A stretch of 64,000 nt of DNA from Glaciimonas sp. (GTDB lineage: Bacteria > Pseudomonadota > Gammaproteobacteria > Burkholderiales > Burkholderiaceae_D). How positions within the stretch are numbered: the first letter of the stretch is position 1; the number at the start of each line of letters is the position of its first letter. The stretch lies in NCBI GenBank assembly GCA_012927585.1, contig JABBOY010000012.1, positions 24,051-88,050 on the forward strand, in the 5' to 3' direction. Below the pieces are notes generated by a model. The model had not been told where the DNA came from, did no database searches, and worked only from the letters and a program-made list of their open reading frames with translations. Both the position numbers and the translations under genes were made by a program. Shown here in pieces: positions 37,931 through 47,252 of this stretch.

Positions 37931-39102
37931 CAAGGCGAAAAAATCCGATGAAGCTCAATGAGAATCAAAATTTTATGGAAACAGAGTTAGGACAGCCTCC
38001 ACCTCCGCGACGGGAGCATGCCGGCGGCACTGCTAAGCTAATTAAGCTGGGGTTATCCATTATACCTTGGTTGATCATTGCCGCTTTGTTATGGGTTGCC
38101 TTGTTTATTAAGCCGCAACCGGTAGGTATTACTGTGCAGCCGCCATCGATAGAGCACACGGACTCCTTCTACGGCATTACATCGCCAGCTAAAGGAGTGC
38201 TGTGGATTGCCGGCAATAAAGGCAAAATAGTGCGTAGCGAAGATGACGGGCTGAATTGGGCTTCGCAAAAGACGCCGACGCTACAACACCTGCAGGACAT
38301 TGCTAGTTGGGATATCAAGCGCGCCGTGGCAGTCGGCAACAAGGGAGTAGTGATCATCACCTCAGACGGCGGCGCGACCTGGACCGAGGTGCCAGCCCCC
38401 CTTTCGACAGTCTCCAACAAGTTGCTGCGGGTCAAGACTTTGCCCGAAGGGCGCGCTTGGGCGGTCGGGGAAATGGGTGCGCTACTGGAAAGTGTCGACT
38501 ATGGACACACTTGGCAGCGCCGACGCGGGGAGGAAGACGCTGCCTGGAACGATGTGCTGTTCCTCGATGCATCGAACGGCTGGCTGATGGGAGAGGCCGG
38601 ACGAATGATGCGTACCAGTGATGGAGGAAAAAATTGGGAGTCCGTAAGTAGCCCGGTGAAGATCAGCTTGATGGCCGTCGCGTTTCGTGATGCCGCCAAC
38701 GGTGTCGCTGTGGGCTTGGAGGGATCATTGCTGGCAACCCACGATGGCGGCAAAACCTGGGTTCTGCTATCCCGTGCCAAGCGTCCCGCCGTGGGTGCGT
38801 CGCCCGAAGCAGCCGTCAAGCCCTCAGCAATGCCTACCAAACAGCGTGTCGTGGAAGAAGCAAGTGAGCATCTATTCGATGTCGCCTGGGACGAGGCGCA
38901 ACAAATTTGGTTTGCCGTCGGCAACCAAGGAATATGGGTGCGTGGCAGCAAGAACGCCGATATCTGGGAGGCGGGGCGCATCAACCCGCGCGACATGGCT
39001 TGGCATACACGGGTAATCGCAACGAATGGGCATACCTATCTTGCCGGCGCCAGCGTGGGCGAGTGGAATGAACGCGCCTGGCGAGCGTTTACTAGTAAGT
39101 AA
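37927..39102 (+). CDS. YCF48/HCF136-like beta-propeller protein, membrane anchored
   Basis: A 391-residue protein: a proline-rich cytoplasmic start, one hydrophobic segment at about residues 40-62 (KLGLSIIPWLIIAALLWVALF), then repeated BNR-type blades with S-E/S-D-D-G-x-x-W signatures (SEDDGLNWAS, TSDGGATWTE, TSDGGKNWES, THDGGKTWVL). It resembles the photosystem II assembly factor YCF48 family, whose bacterial members often travel with an RND exporter and DUF1302/DUF1329 genes, as here. It probably faces the periplasm and helps assembly of the export complex. ATG 37927 overlaps the ligase stop; ATG 37948 is an alternative. Confidence 0.82.
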   Translation: MTRRKNPMKLNENQNFMETELGQPPPPRREHAGGTAKLIKLGLSIIPWLIIAALLWVALFIKPQPVGITVQPPSIEHTDSFYGITSPAKGVLWIAGNKGKIVRSEDDGLNWASQKTPTLQHLQDIASWDIKRAVAVGNKGVVIITSDGGATWTEVPAPLSTVSNKLLRVKTLPEGRAWAVGEMGALLESVDYGHTWQRRRGEEDAAWNDVLFLDASNGWLMGEAGRMMRTSDGGKNWESVSSPVKISLMAVAFRDAANGVAVGLEGSLLATHDGGKTWVLLSRAKRPAVGASPEAAVKPSAMPTKQRVVEEASEHLFDVAWDEAQQIWFAVGNQGIWVRGSKNADIWEAGRINPRDMAWHTRVIATNGHTYLAGASVGEWNERAWRAFTSK

Positions 39103-39115
39103 AGGGGATAGTGCA

Positions 39116-41500
39116 ATGATTGAAACAGGTTGGGTCAGTAAGTTTGCCCTATTCTGCATCCGGCAGCGGATCTGGGTAGTTTCTCTATTGGCGATTGCCA
39201 CTGCCGTGCTGACATTTTTCGCGGTGAATATCGAAGTGAAAACGGTCTTCGCAGACATGCTTCCTTCATCGCATCCGTATGTCAAAACCCACGAGCGCTT
39301 CAAAGATACATTTGGCGGATCGAATATCGTCACCATTATGGTAGAGGTGGAAAAAGGCGACATATTCCAGCCGGCGGTGCTGGAGAAAGTGCGCACGTTG
39401 ACCCTTGAACTACGCAAGGTTTCGGCTGTAAACCCGTTCCAGATTATTTCTTTGGCGTCGAAGAAGTTGAAGGAAATCAAGTCATCCACTGAAGGCATCG
39501 AAACGCGGCCGCTGATGTGGCCGGATCTGCCAAAAAGCGAGCAGGAAATTTCTGCCTTGCGCGATGCGGTACTCAGGAACCCCCTTGTGTATGGCAGCTA
39601 TGTTTCCACCGATCTCAAGGCGGCCCTGATTACCGTCGACTTTATCGACCGTTTGGTCGATTACAAAACGGTGTTTAAGGAAATCAATCACGTCGTCGAC
39701 CAGGTGCGTGACGACAAAGTCAAAGTACGAGTCGTCGGCGACCCTATCCTGTATGGGTGGGTGAACCACTATCTTCCGGAAACGATGCATTTGGTGTTGG
39801 CGACCGTGCTGCTGATAGTGGGGCTTCTGTTCCTCTTCAATCGTACCTGGCGTAATACCGTCCTGCCACTGATAGCGGGCCTGGTCAGTGCGATTTGGGC
39901 ACTGGGGGTAACGAAGCTGTTCGGTATCCATTTCGAGCCGCTGGTTATAGTGGTGGCAGTGCTCATAAGCGCGCGGGCAGTATCGCATTCGGTGCAGATC
40001 GTGAACCGCTTTGACGAAGAGGTGGAATCCATCGAATCGGGTCGCGAGAGCAGCAAAACGGCAGCCGGTCTCGCGCTTTCCGATATGTTTCGACCGGGCA
40101 TGCTGGGTGTAATTGCCGATGCGGGTTGTATGGCGGTGGTGGCGTTGAGTCCGATCCCGTTGTTACAGAAATTAACTGTTCTATCCGTGGTGTGGGTATT
40201 CACCCTGTCCATCAGCGCCGTGGTGCTGACCCCGGTGCTGCTGTCATGGGGAAGGCATCCGAAGGGATTTGCCCATCGCATGAATGTCTCACCTATACTG
40301 CATGCCTTCCTCGGATTATGTGCGAATATCGTCACCAGTCGGGCGCGTTATGGAGTGCTCGCGGTCGCGACACTGGTATTCCTCGTCTCGGGGATCTATG
40401 CCTTCAAGCTCAAGATCGGCGACGCCAATCCGGGCTCGCCGATCTTATGGCCCGATTCGGCGTACAACCAGGATTCGGCGGCAATCAACAACAAGTTCCA
40501 GGGTGTCGATCGGATGTTCGTTGTGGTCGGCGCAGAAGGCAACCGCGGGCTCCTGAAAAAGGCGGAAGTCATGGACAACATGAATCGCTTTCAGCGCTTT
40601 ATGGGGTCACAGCCTGAGATTGGTGCGACGCTGTCGGTGGCCGATGTCGTACCGGCAGTCAACCGCATCATGCACGAAGGCAACCCGCGCTACCAGGAAT
40701 TGGGCGCTACCGAGGCCGTCAACGGATCGCTAATGTACCTGTTCGAGGCGGTGTCCGAGCCTGGCGATCTTGATCGTTTCGTCGACAATCTGTACGAGCA
40801 TGGTTCAGTGACATTATTCTTCCATGACCGTAAGGGCGAAACCATACGTACTGCTGTCGCGCGGATCAAGGAGTTTGTTGCTAAAAATCCGTTGACCGAA
40901 GGTACTTATCAACTTGCAGGCGGCGTGATTGGTGTCATGGCGGCGGTCAACGAGATCATCCTCTCGGGGCAAATCGAAGCCATTGCCCTGGCGCTCGTCG
41001 TGCTAGTGATACTTTGCACAATAACCTACCGTTCCTCAGTTGCGGGCATGGTGTTCATGGTGCCGGTCATTCTCTCAAACACCATCACATTCAGCGTCAT
41101 GGCCTGGATGGGGATCGGCATGAATATAAATACCGTGCCGGTAGCGGCTCTCGGTATCGGTCTAGGCGTGGACTATTCATTTTACATCGCTGATCGCATC
41201 AAAGAGGAACTGGCGCTCGACAAAAACGCACTGAACGCCATCACCATCGCCTTGCACACCACGGGCTCGGGTGTTCTTGTGACGGCTCTGGTTCTCATCA
41301 TCAGCGTCATGCTTTGGTCCGTGTCATCGTTACGCTTTCAATCCGAGATGGCGATGCTGATGAGCATCTGGCTAGGCGTCTCGACACTCTCGGCGCTGTT
41401 GCTAATGCCATCGATTCTCTACATTTTCAAGCCTGAATTTGTGTTTGGCAAGAAAACTTTAACTGTTGCGCAGACCCAATATGGCGAATTGAAAGTGTAG
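39116..41500 (+). CDS. RND superfamily exporter (MMPL-like)
   Basis: A 794-residue protein in two similar halves, each with a transmembrane helix, a large periplasmic loop and a group of helices (around VLLIVGLLFLF and ALALVVLVILCTITY). The second half contains GLGVDYSFYIADRI, the motif in TM4 of MMPL/Patched-type RND proteins. ATG 39116 follows GGGGATAGTGCA; the frame extends upstream into the YCF48-like gene. It may export or translocate lipid-like or hydrophobic aromatic compounds with its neighbours. Substrate unknown. Confidence 0.87.
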   Translation: MIETGWVSKFALFCIRQRIWVVSLLAIATAVLTFFAVNIEVKTVFADMLPSSHPYVKTHERFKDTFGGSNIVTIMVEVEKGDIFQPAVLEKVRTLTLELRKVSAVNPFQIISLASKKLKEIKSSTEGIETRPLMWPDLPKSEQEISALRDAVLRNPLVYGSYVSTDLKAALITVDFIDRLVDYKTVFKEINHVVDQVRDDKVKVRVVGDPILYGWVNHYLPETMHLVLATVLLIVGLLFLFNRTWRNTVLPLIAGLVSAIWALGVTKLFGIHFEPLVIVVAVLISARAVSHSVQIVNRFDEEVESIESGRESSKTAAGLALSDMFRPGMLGVIADAGCMAVVALSPIPLLQKLTVLSVVWVFTLSISAVVLTPVLLSWGRHPKGFAHRMNVSPILHAFLGLCANIVTSRARYGVLAVATLVFLVSGIYAFKLKIGDANPGSPILWPDSAYNQDSAAINNKFQGVDRMFVVVGAEGNRGLLKKAEVMDNMNRFQRFMGSQPEIGATLSVADVVPAVNRIMHEGNPRYQELGATEAVNGSLMYLFEAVSEPGDLDRFVDNLYEHGSVTLFFHDRKGETIRTAVARIKEFVAKNPLTEGTYQLAGGVIGVMAAVNEIILSGQIEAIALALVVLVILCTITYRSSVAGMVFMVPVILSNTITFSVMAWMGIGMNINTVPVAALGIGLGVDYSFYIADRIKEELALDKNALNAITIALHTTGSGVLVTALVLIISVMLWSVSSLRFQSEMAMLMSIWLGVSTLSALLLMPSILYIFKPEFVFGKKTLTVAQTQYGELKV

Positions 41501-41583
41501 TCACTTCTTGCAGGGGGCTGGGGGGCAGGTCTGAACGGGCTTGCTCGATGGCACATTACAACATGTAGTAAAAAGGAGGCAAA

Positions 41584-43179
41584 ATGAAAAGAAGCAAGCG
41601 AGTTCTTCCGGCTGGGGCGGCGGCCAATATTACGGTAATGTTAGCTGCAATTGCCTGTATTCCACACTCTCAGGCGGCAGATTTCAAGTTGTCCGGCGAC
41701 GTGTCGGAAGCGGTCTCGATGAATCTGCAAGATCCCCCCGAAACGCCACAAAATGACAAGCACAAGCTATCCATGGCGCGCACCACTTTGCACCTCAACC
41801 TAGATGCCACTGTTTCAGAGAACATCAGCTTCGTTGGCAAAGTTCGTGGAGTCAAGGAGGTCAATCTAGGCTATCTGAAAGATCTGTCCAATCTAGGAGC
41901 AAATAGTGCCGATGGTGGCAACTTGGTTGATCAGTACAACAAGTCAGAGCTGCGCGAGGCATTCGTCGACTTCAAGCGCGATCTTTTTCAGTTGCGCCTT
42001 GGCAAGCAGCAAGTTGCCTGGGGTGAAACTGATTTTTTCCAATCCATGGACATGGTGCATGGCTACGACTTTACGTGGCGCAGCTTTCTCGAGCCCGCCA
42101 ACGAGGAATTGCGCAAGCCTCTGGTCATGGCCAACTTAACATTGCAAGTGCCAGAGGCCGACGGCAAGATGCAGTTACTGCTGAGGCCGGGCAAATGGAA
42201 CCGCCACGATTCCGTCGGCAACACATTCGACGTCATCGGCGGCCGATGGGCCAACCAGCCGAACAAGGGCGTGGATTTTCGTGGAGCGCCAGGGCTTCCG
42301 ATCGCACCGTACAACTACAGGCAATCGGGCGCCGATGCGGAAGATGATACTTGGGGCATTCGCTGGAGCGGTTCGCTCAAGGAGATCAACTATTCGCTGT
42401 CCTATCTGAAGACTTTTAATTCCAATCCGGTGATTAGCCCCGCAGCCAACCTGAATTTCCTAACCGCTGTCGGTGCTCCGGTGCCACTCGGGACACCTTC
42501 TGGCAGTGTCCCATTCAACGGAACCACACCGATCGGTTTGGCAGGCGAAATTATTTACCCAAAGATTGACTTGTTTGGCGTAACTGCTAGCGGTTATTCA
42601 GCTACGGCAGACGCAGTCTTCAGCGCGGAGGTTTCCTACATCCGAGATTATGCCTATAACTACGGTTATGCCTCGGGTCTATCGGGGGTATTCGGCCCAG
42701 GCTTCGATGGCATCAAGCAGAAGAACCTAGTGAAATCGATGGTGCGCATGGACAAGAACCTGGCTTTCACCCAGTCTGTTTTGGGCACGGAAAAGCCGGC
42801 ATTTTTCTCGGTACAGTTGTTTAATACTTGGATCAAGGATTATCAGGCATCCGAGAACTTGGTACAGCTGGTAGGTTTCGGTCAGGCGAGCAAGCAGCAT
42901 TCAAGCCTCCTCACCATGATACTTGGCCTGAGTTATGCGAACGGGACCGTGGTGCCCGAACTGGTTGCGGGACATGACGTGACCTATGGCGGCGGGTTCA
43001 TCGTACCCAGTGTGAGCTTCCAATACGGCAAAAACTGGCGCTTCAAGATTGAGTACGACCATTTCTACAACAACGGCCAGCGCACAGCGTCGAATGCGGC
43101 AACCGAGCGTGACACTGCGTTGTTCGGCTATTTCGCGCACAACGATCAACTGTTCGCAAAACTGACGTATCAATTCTAA
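41584..43179 (+). CDS. DUF1302 family outer-membrane protein
   Basis: A 531-residue protein with a signal peptide ending near SQAA (about residue 31), then FKLSGDVSEAVSMNLQDPP and many alternating barrel strands, ending in KLTYQF with the terminal aromatic residue typical of outer-membrane proteins. FKRDLFQLRLGKQQVAWGETD is the recognisable DUF1302 block. An AAAAGGAGG site precedes the ATG. It follows the exporter gene by 83 bases. It is likely the outer-membrane part of the export module. Confidence 0.82.
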   Translation: MKRSKRVLPAGAAANITVMLAAIACIPHSQAADFKLSGDVSEAVSMNLQDPPETPQNDKHKLSMARTTLHLNLDATVSENISFVGKVRGVKEVNLGYLKDLSNLGANSADGGNLVDQYNKSELREAFVDFKRDLFQLRLGKQQVAWGETDFFQSMDMVHGYDFTWRSFLEPANEELRKPLVMANLTLQVPEADGKMQLLLRPGKWNRHDSVGNTFDVIGGRWANQPNKGVDFRGAPGLPIAPYNYRQSGADAEDDTWGIRWSGSLKEINYSLSYLKTFNSNPVISPAANLNFLTAVGAPVPLGTPSGSVPFNGTTPIGLAGEIIYPKIDLFGVTASGYSATADAVFSAEVSYIRDYAYNYGYASGLSGVFGPGFDGIKQKNLVKSMVRMDKNLAFTQSVLGTEKPAFFSVQLFNTWIKDYQASENLVQLVGFGQASKQHSSLLTMILGLSYANGTVVPELVAGHDVTYGGGFIVPSVSFQYGKNWRFKIEYDHFYNNGQRTASNAATERDTALFGYFAHNDQLFAKLTYQF

Positions 43180-43197
43180 TTAGAGGGAGTGACAGCA

Positions 43198-44472
43198 ATG
43201 ACAACAATGACAGCAAAATGCAAAACCCTGACAGCGCTGCTTGGCATGACGTTGAGTCTGGCTTTGCCGATCGCCTTTGCGGCCGAGGTGCCCGAAGGCA
43301 CGGTGATTTCTGCCGCCAACATCGACAAGTTCAAGAATGACACATTCGAGGGCAAGACCATTGGCAGCATGTTGACCGAAAAGATGGAATGGCGTATCCG
43401 CAACAATGGCTGGAAACTGCCGCTTTTCCATTCCAAGGAAATTGCTCTGGATCCCCATTGGGTTAAGGCTTCACAAGCCAATATAGGCCGCGCCAAGATT
43501 AACCCGCAGACACGCCAAGTGGAAGGTTGGGAAGCGGGTCAGCCATTTCCGAATGTTGAAATGAGTGACCCTCAGGTGGCGGAGAAAGTGATTTGGAACT
43601 GGCACCTCGGCCAGCTCAAGGGAGATGTGGCCAAGGTGCCGGTATGGACACAGATGCTTGTCGATGGCAAGAAGGGTATCCATGCCGAACCTGTTGCCGA
43701 GTTCACCCGTTATGCCAGCAAAGGCCGCCTCTCCGGTAAGGCGACAGAAGGCGATGGAAAAGAGTTGGGTCGTCAGCTCCTATACTTCAAGGAGCCTTCC
43801 GATATGAAGGGCCTCGGCACCTTCAACATCATGTATGACTCGGCTCAAGTGAATGACGCATGGGTGTACATTCCTGCAGTGCGCCGGGTAAGGCGGCTTT
43901 CTGGTGGCGCCTGGATGGATCCGATCGGAAGTTCCGACCAATTGCAGGATGACCTGGAGATCTTCAATGCACGTCCCTCCTGGTATCCAAGTTACAAGAT
44001 GCTAGGCAAACGCTGGGTTCTGGCCGTGGCCAACAGCAAGCACCCGCTCTGGAATCCGCACGCCAAGAAATTTGAAGAAAGGTACATTGCCCTGGAGAAT
44101 GCCGCGCCTTTCTGGAACATGAACAACGACCGCTTCGAGCCGCGCGAGGTGTATGTCATAGAGGCCACGACCCCGAACGAGCACCCGTACAGCAAGAAGA
44201 TACTTTACGTCGAGACCAAGTATCCGCGCATCTATTATGGCGAGGCTTACAACCGCAAGGGTGAGTTCTGGAAATTTATGGAGTTCCATTCCTATCCGGC
44301 CAAGGCGGACGATGGCTTCCTCGATGTTCGCACCAGCGGTGGGGCCATTATTGACTTCCAGCGAAACCATGCGACGGTATTTCTGACCGATACCCCGACA
44401 TGGAAAACCAATCCTGCCGGAAGCAAGGCCAGTGACGTTTCATTGAATGCGCTTGAGGCGGCTGGTCGCTGA
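43198..44472 (+). CDS. DUF1329 family periplasmic/outer-membrane associated protein
   Basis: A 424-residue protein with a signal peptide cleaved near AFA (about residue 28). Family blocks include YDSAQVNDAWVYIPAVRRVRRLSGG and ARPSWYPSYKMLGKRW, which resemble the LolB/LolA-like beta-sandwich of DUF1329. ATG 43198 follows TAGAGGGAG by nine bases; a GTG at 43189 lies immediately next to that site and is less likely. It is the last gene of the YCF48-RND-DUF1302-DUF1329 module and is followed by a hairpin. Confidence 0.82.
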   Translation: MTTMTAKCKTLTALLGMTLSLALPIAFAAEVPEGTVISAANIDKFKNDTFEGKTIGSMLTEKMEWRIRNNGWKLPLFHSKEIALDPHWVKASQANIGRAKINPQTRQVEGWEAGQPFPNVEMSDPQVAEKVIWNWHLGQLKGDVAKVPVWTQMLVDGKKGIHAEPVAEFTRYASKGRLSGKATEGDGKELGRQLLYFKEPSDMKGLGTFNIMYDSAQVNDAWVYIPAVRRVRRLSGGAWMDPIGSSDQLQDDLEIFNARPSWYPSYKMLGKRWVLAVANSKHPLWNPHAKKFEERYIALENAAPFWNMNNDRFEPREVYVIEATTPNEHPYSKKILYVETKYPRIYYGEAYNRKGEFWKFMEFHSYPAKADDGFLDVRTSGGAIIDFQRNHATVFLTDTPTWKTNPAGSKASDVSLNALEAAGR

Positions 44473-44510
44473 TCGGGCCTGGCGGATGCGTTTCATCGCT
44501 ATCTGGTGAG

Positions 44511-44543
44511 CGCGAAGCCAACTGGTCTGGCTTCGTGTTTCTT
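44511..44543 (+). terminator. Rho-independent-like terminator after the DUF1329 gene
   Basis: CGAAGCCA (44513-44520) pairs with TGGCTTCG (44528-44535) around a 7-base loop, extended by a G-T and a C-G pair, and is followed by TGTTTCTT. It would end the operon that begins at 22.8 kb. Confidence 0.6.
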
Positions 44544-44689
44544 AGCGGTGGCGTAGCACGGCGGCAGGATATGTGCTCGGGAAAGACGAAACCGGAGGAC
44601 TGCCCCTTGGCGGATCTTGTCGCTGTCCCGGCGATGGCAAGATAGGTCTGTTCGAACGCAGTTCTGTATAAACCATTGGAGACTGACCT

Positions 44690-46705
44690 GTGATTACCCG
44701 TTTTGCCAACCCACTGCTTGCCACACCTTCCCGCCCCTTGCCGGGCGCCGTCGCAGTGATCGGCGCCGGCACCATCGGCCCGGATATCTGCTACTACTTG
44801 AAGAGTGCGATCCCGAATCTCAAGTTGTATATCGTCGATATTTCGCGCGAGGCGCTCGAGCGCGCCCTCCAGCGCATCCACGACTACGCCGCGAAAGCCG
44901 TGGCCAAAGGCCGCATGAGCGAAGCGCAAGCGGCAGCCGTTACCGGCAACATCATCGGCACACTCGATTACGGCGACATCGCCGACGCCGACTGGGTACT
45001 CGAAGCCGCGACTGAAAATATCGACCTCAAGCGCAAGATTTTCGCTCAGGTCGAAGCGATCGTTCGGCCCGATGCCCTGATCACTTCCAACACCAGTTCC
45101 TTGCCGGCGGCGCAGATTTTTTCGCAGTTGAAGCACCCGGAGCGGGCGACGGTGACGCACTTTTTCGCACCGGCCTGGCGCAACCCGGTGGTGGAGGTGA
45201 TCGGCTGGAAGAAGGCGAATCCGGCCATTGTCGAATACCTGCGCTGGTTGTTCTGCGTCACCGGCAAGGTGCCACTGGTCACGGCCGATGTTGCCTGCTT
45301 CATGCTGGACCGTATATTCGACAATTGGTGCAACGAAGCGGCGCTGCTGCTGGATCGGGCGACGGCTGCCGAAGTCGATAGCGTCGCCACCGAATTCGTC
45401 CATGCCGGACCGTTCTACGTGCTCAACCTCGCCAACGGCAACCCTATCATCACAGAAACCAACACCCTGCAGGCCGATGTCGAGGGTGAGCACTACCGGC
45501 CGGCACGGGTTTTCGGTTCGGTCGAAACCTGGCTCACAGTGCCGCCGGGCAAGCGCGTCGAAGTACCGACAGAGACGAACGAGGCCGTGCGCGATCGGCT
45601 GCTCGGCATCCTAATAAGCCAGACCGTCGATATTTTCGACCGGCACATCGGCGAGCCCGCCGATCTCGACCTCGGCTGCCGGCAGGCGCTGGGCTTCAAG
45701 AAAGGCCCGCTCGACCTGATGGGCGATCTAGGCGAGGCGGCTGCCGGCCGGGCTCTGATCCGCTTGCGCGAGGAGCGGACCGGCATGCCGATGCCGAAGC
45801 AAGCATTCGCCAGCTACCAGAACTTCCTGCGCCACGTCCTGGTGGACGACATCGATGACGTCAAGGTCATCACCCTGCGTCGACCCGAGGCCCTCAATGC
45901 CTTGCACGACGAAATGACTGACGAAATCCTGTCGGTCATCCGGAGATTCGAGCGCAAATCCAAGGTGACCGGCTTCGTCATCGTCGGCTATGGCCAGCGC
46001 GCCTTCTGTGCCGGCGGCGATATCGGCCGCTTCGTGAACATGCTGGGCGATGCGCCGGCCTCGGCGCAATATGCCCGCGATTGTTCGCGTCTTCTAATCC
46101 ACCTCGACCAGATGAAGAAGCCGGTCGTCGCCGCCGTAAACGGCATGGCGCTCGGAGGCGGCTTCGAACTGGCGATGCGCTGCCACGGCATGGTGGCGCT
46201 GAAGAACGCCTGGATGCAACTGCCCGAAATTACCCTCGGCATCGTCCATGGCATCGGCGCCATGGTCGTGCCATACCGGCGCTGGCCGGACGCGGCTGCC
46301 GACTTTCACGGCATGCTGCGCCAGGGCAAACGCCTCGACGCGACACGGGCTTTCGAACTGGGGGTGGTCGATGAACTGGCCGATGATTATCCGAGTCTGA
46401 TCGAGGCTGCGGTCAGGCGCGCCAGGGGGTTGGCCGGAAAGGTCGCGGGAATCGCCGACGGCCCGGTCGAGATCGCCGAGATGAGGCACATCGAGCCGGT
46501 ATCGGCGAGCGGTCAGGCCTTGAGTGCCGAGGTCATCCGGATCATGGAAACGGCGATCTGCGCCGCGGCCGCGGCGCCGACCTTCGCCGCGGCACTGGAG
46601 GTCGGCTACCTGGCCTGGGGCGAGAGCGCCTGCACCGCCGCCGCCCGCGAGGGGATCACGGCCTTCCAGGAAAAGCGCAAGCCGGATTTCACCAGGACGC
46701 CGTGA
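44690..46705 (+). CDS. 3-hydroxyacyl-CoA dehydrogenase/enoyl-CoA hydratase fusion (HAD first)
   Basis: A 671-residue bifunctional protein. The N-terminal half has the NAD motif GAGTIGPDICYYL (from residue 25) and HFFAPAWRNPVVEV with the HAD histidine. The C-terminal half is a crotonase fold with AFCAGGDIGRF for the oxyanion hole, the first glutamate in LGGGFELAM and the second in PEITLG, so hydratase activity is expected. FadB-type proteins have the opposite domain order; this order is known from archaeal crotonyl-CoA hydratase/3-hydroxybutyryl-CoA dehydrogenase. GTG 44690 is the start. A hydratase/dehydrogenase fusion is part of the described auxin cluster, where it would turn 2-aminocinnamoyl-CoA into the 3-oxoacyl-CoA for the thiolase. 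Confidence 0.88.
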   Translation: MITRFANPLLATPSRPLPGAVAVIGAGTIGPDICYYLKSAIPNLKLYIVDISREALERALQRIHDYAAKAVAKGRMSEAQAAAVTGNIIGTLDYGDIADADWVLEAATENIDLKRKIFAQVEAIVRPDALITSNTSSLPAAQIFSQLKHPERATVTHFFAPAWRNPVVEVIGWKKANPAIVEYLRWLFCVTGKVPLVTADVACFMLDRIFDNWCNEAALLLDRATAAEVDSVATEFVHAGPFYVLNLANGNPIITETNTLQADVEGEHYRPARVFGSVETWLTVPPGKRVEVPTETNEAVRDRLLGILISQTVDIFDRHIGEPADLDLGCRQALGFKKGPLDLMGDLGEAAAGRALIRLREERTGMPMPKQAFASYQNFLRHVLVDDIDDVKVITLRRPEALNALHDEMTDEILSVIRRFERKSKVTGFVIVGYGQRAFCAGGDIGRFVNMLGDAPASAQYARDCSRLLIHLDQMKKPVVAAVNGMALGGGFELAMRCHGMVALKNAWMQLPEITLGIVHGIGAMVVPYRRWPDAAADFHGMLRQGKRLDATRAFELGVVDELADDYPSLIEAAVRRARGLAGKVAGIADGPVEIAEMRHIEPVSASGQALSAEVIRIMETAICAAAAAPTFAAALEVGYLAWGESACTAAAREGITAFQEKRKPDFTRTP

Positions 46706-46853
46706 TGCGAAATCTCGATTGTTTCAGGCAAATGCTTTCAGAATTCGGGTTGGCGACCAGGTCATCCATAGTGGAAATTCCTGTTCCGCCATTTCATAAC
46801 CGATCCAAGCTTCTTGCGACGACCGACATCACTTTGCCAAGGAGTCGTTGACT

Positions 46854-47252
46854 ATGGATTCACCGATTACCAGAGGCTACGTGTGCGGCGCGATCCGTTA
46901 TGAATGCGCCGTCAAGCCGCTGGCCGTTGCTTATTGCTATTGCACCGATTGCCAGAAAGCCAGCGGCGCCCAGATGAGCGCGAACGTGCTTGTCCCGAAG
47001 GCAGCCTTCAAGGTGCTCAGGGTTAGACAAAAACTTCAACACCATGGCGGACACCGGCAACACGGTCAAGCGTCATTTCTGTCCGGAGTGCGGCTCGAGT
47101 CTCTGGAACGTGCCCACTAAAGTATCGTACCTGTTAGTGATCAAGGCCGGCTCTATTGATTCCGCGCGCAACCCTGGGCCGTCATTCCGGCATCGATTCC
47201 GCGCGTCGACTAGATGCCGCCAATGTAGGCTCTCGGGTAGTTGGCCGTAATC
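46854..47252 (+). pseudogene. GFA/CENP-V family gene, frameshifted
   Basis: The first frame (from ATG 46854, with GGAG upstream) encodes VCGAIRYECAVKPLAVAYCYCTDC, the zinc-binding start of glutathione-dependent formaldehyde-activating-like proteins. Homology then moves to the +1 frame near 47020 and continues as NFNTMADTGNTVKRHFCPECGS and VIKAGSID. After about 47160 the expected C-terminus (about 30 residues) is not recognisable. The zinc cysteines survive in both pieces. A single-base error in the sequence could explain the shift, but the decayed 3' end suggests a real pseudogene. Confidence 0.7.
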
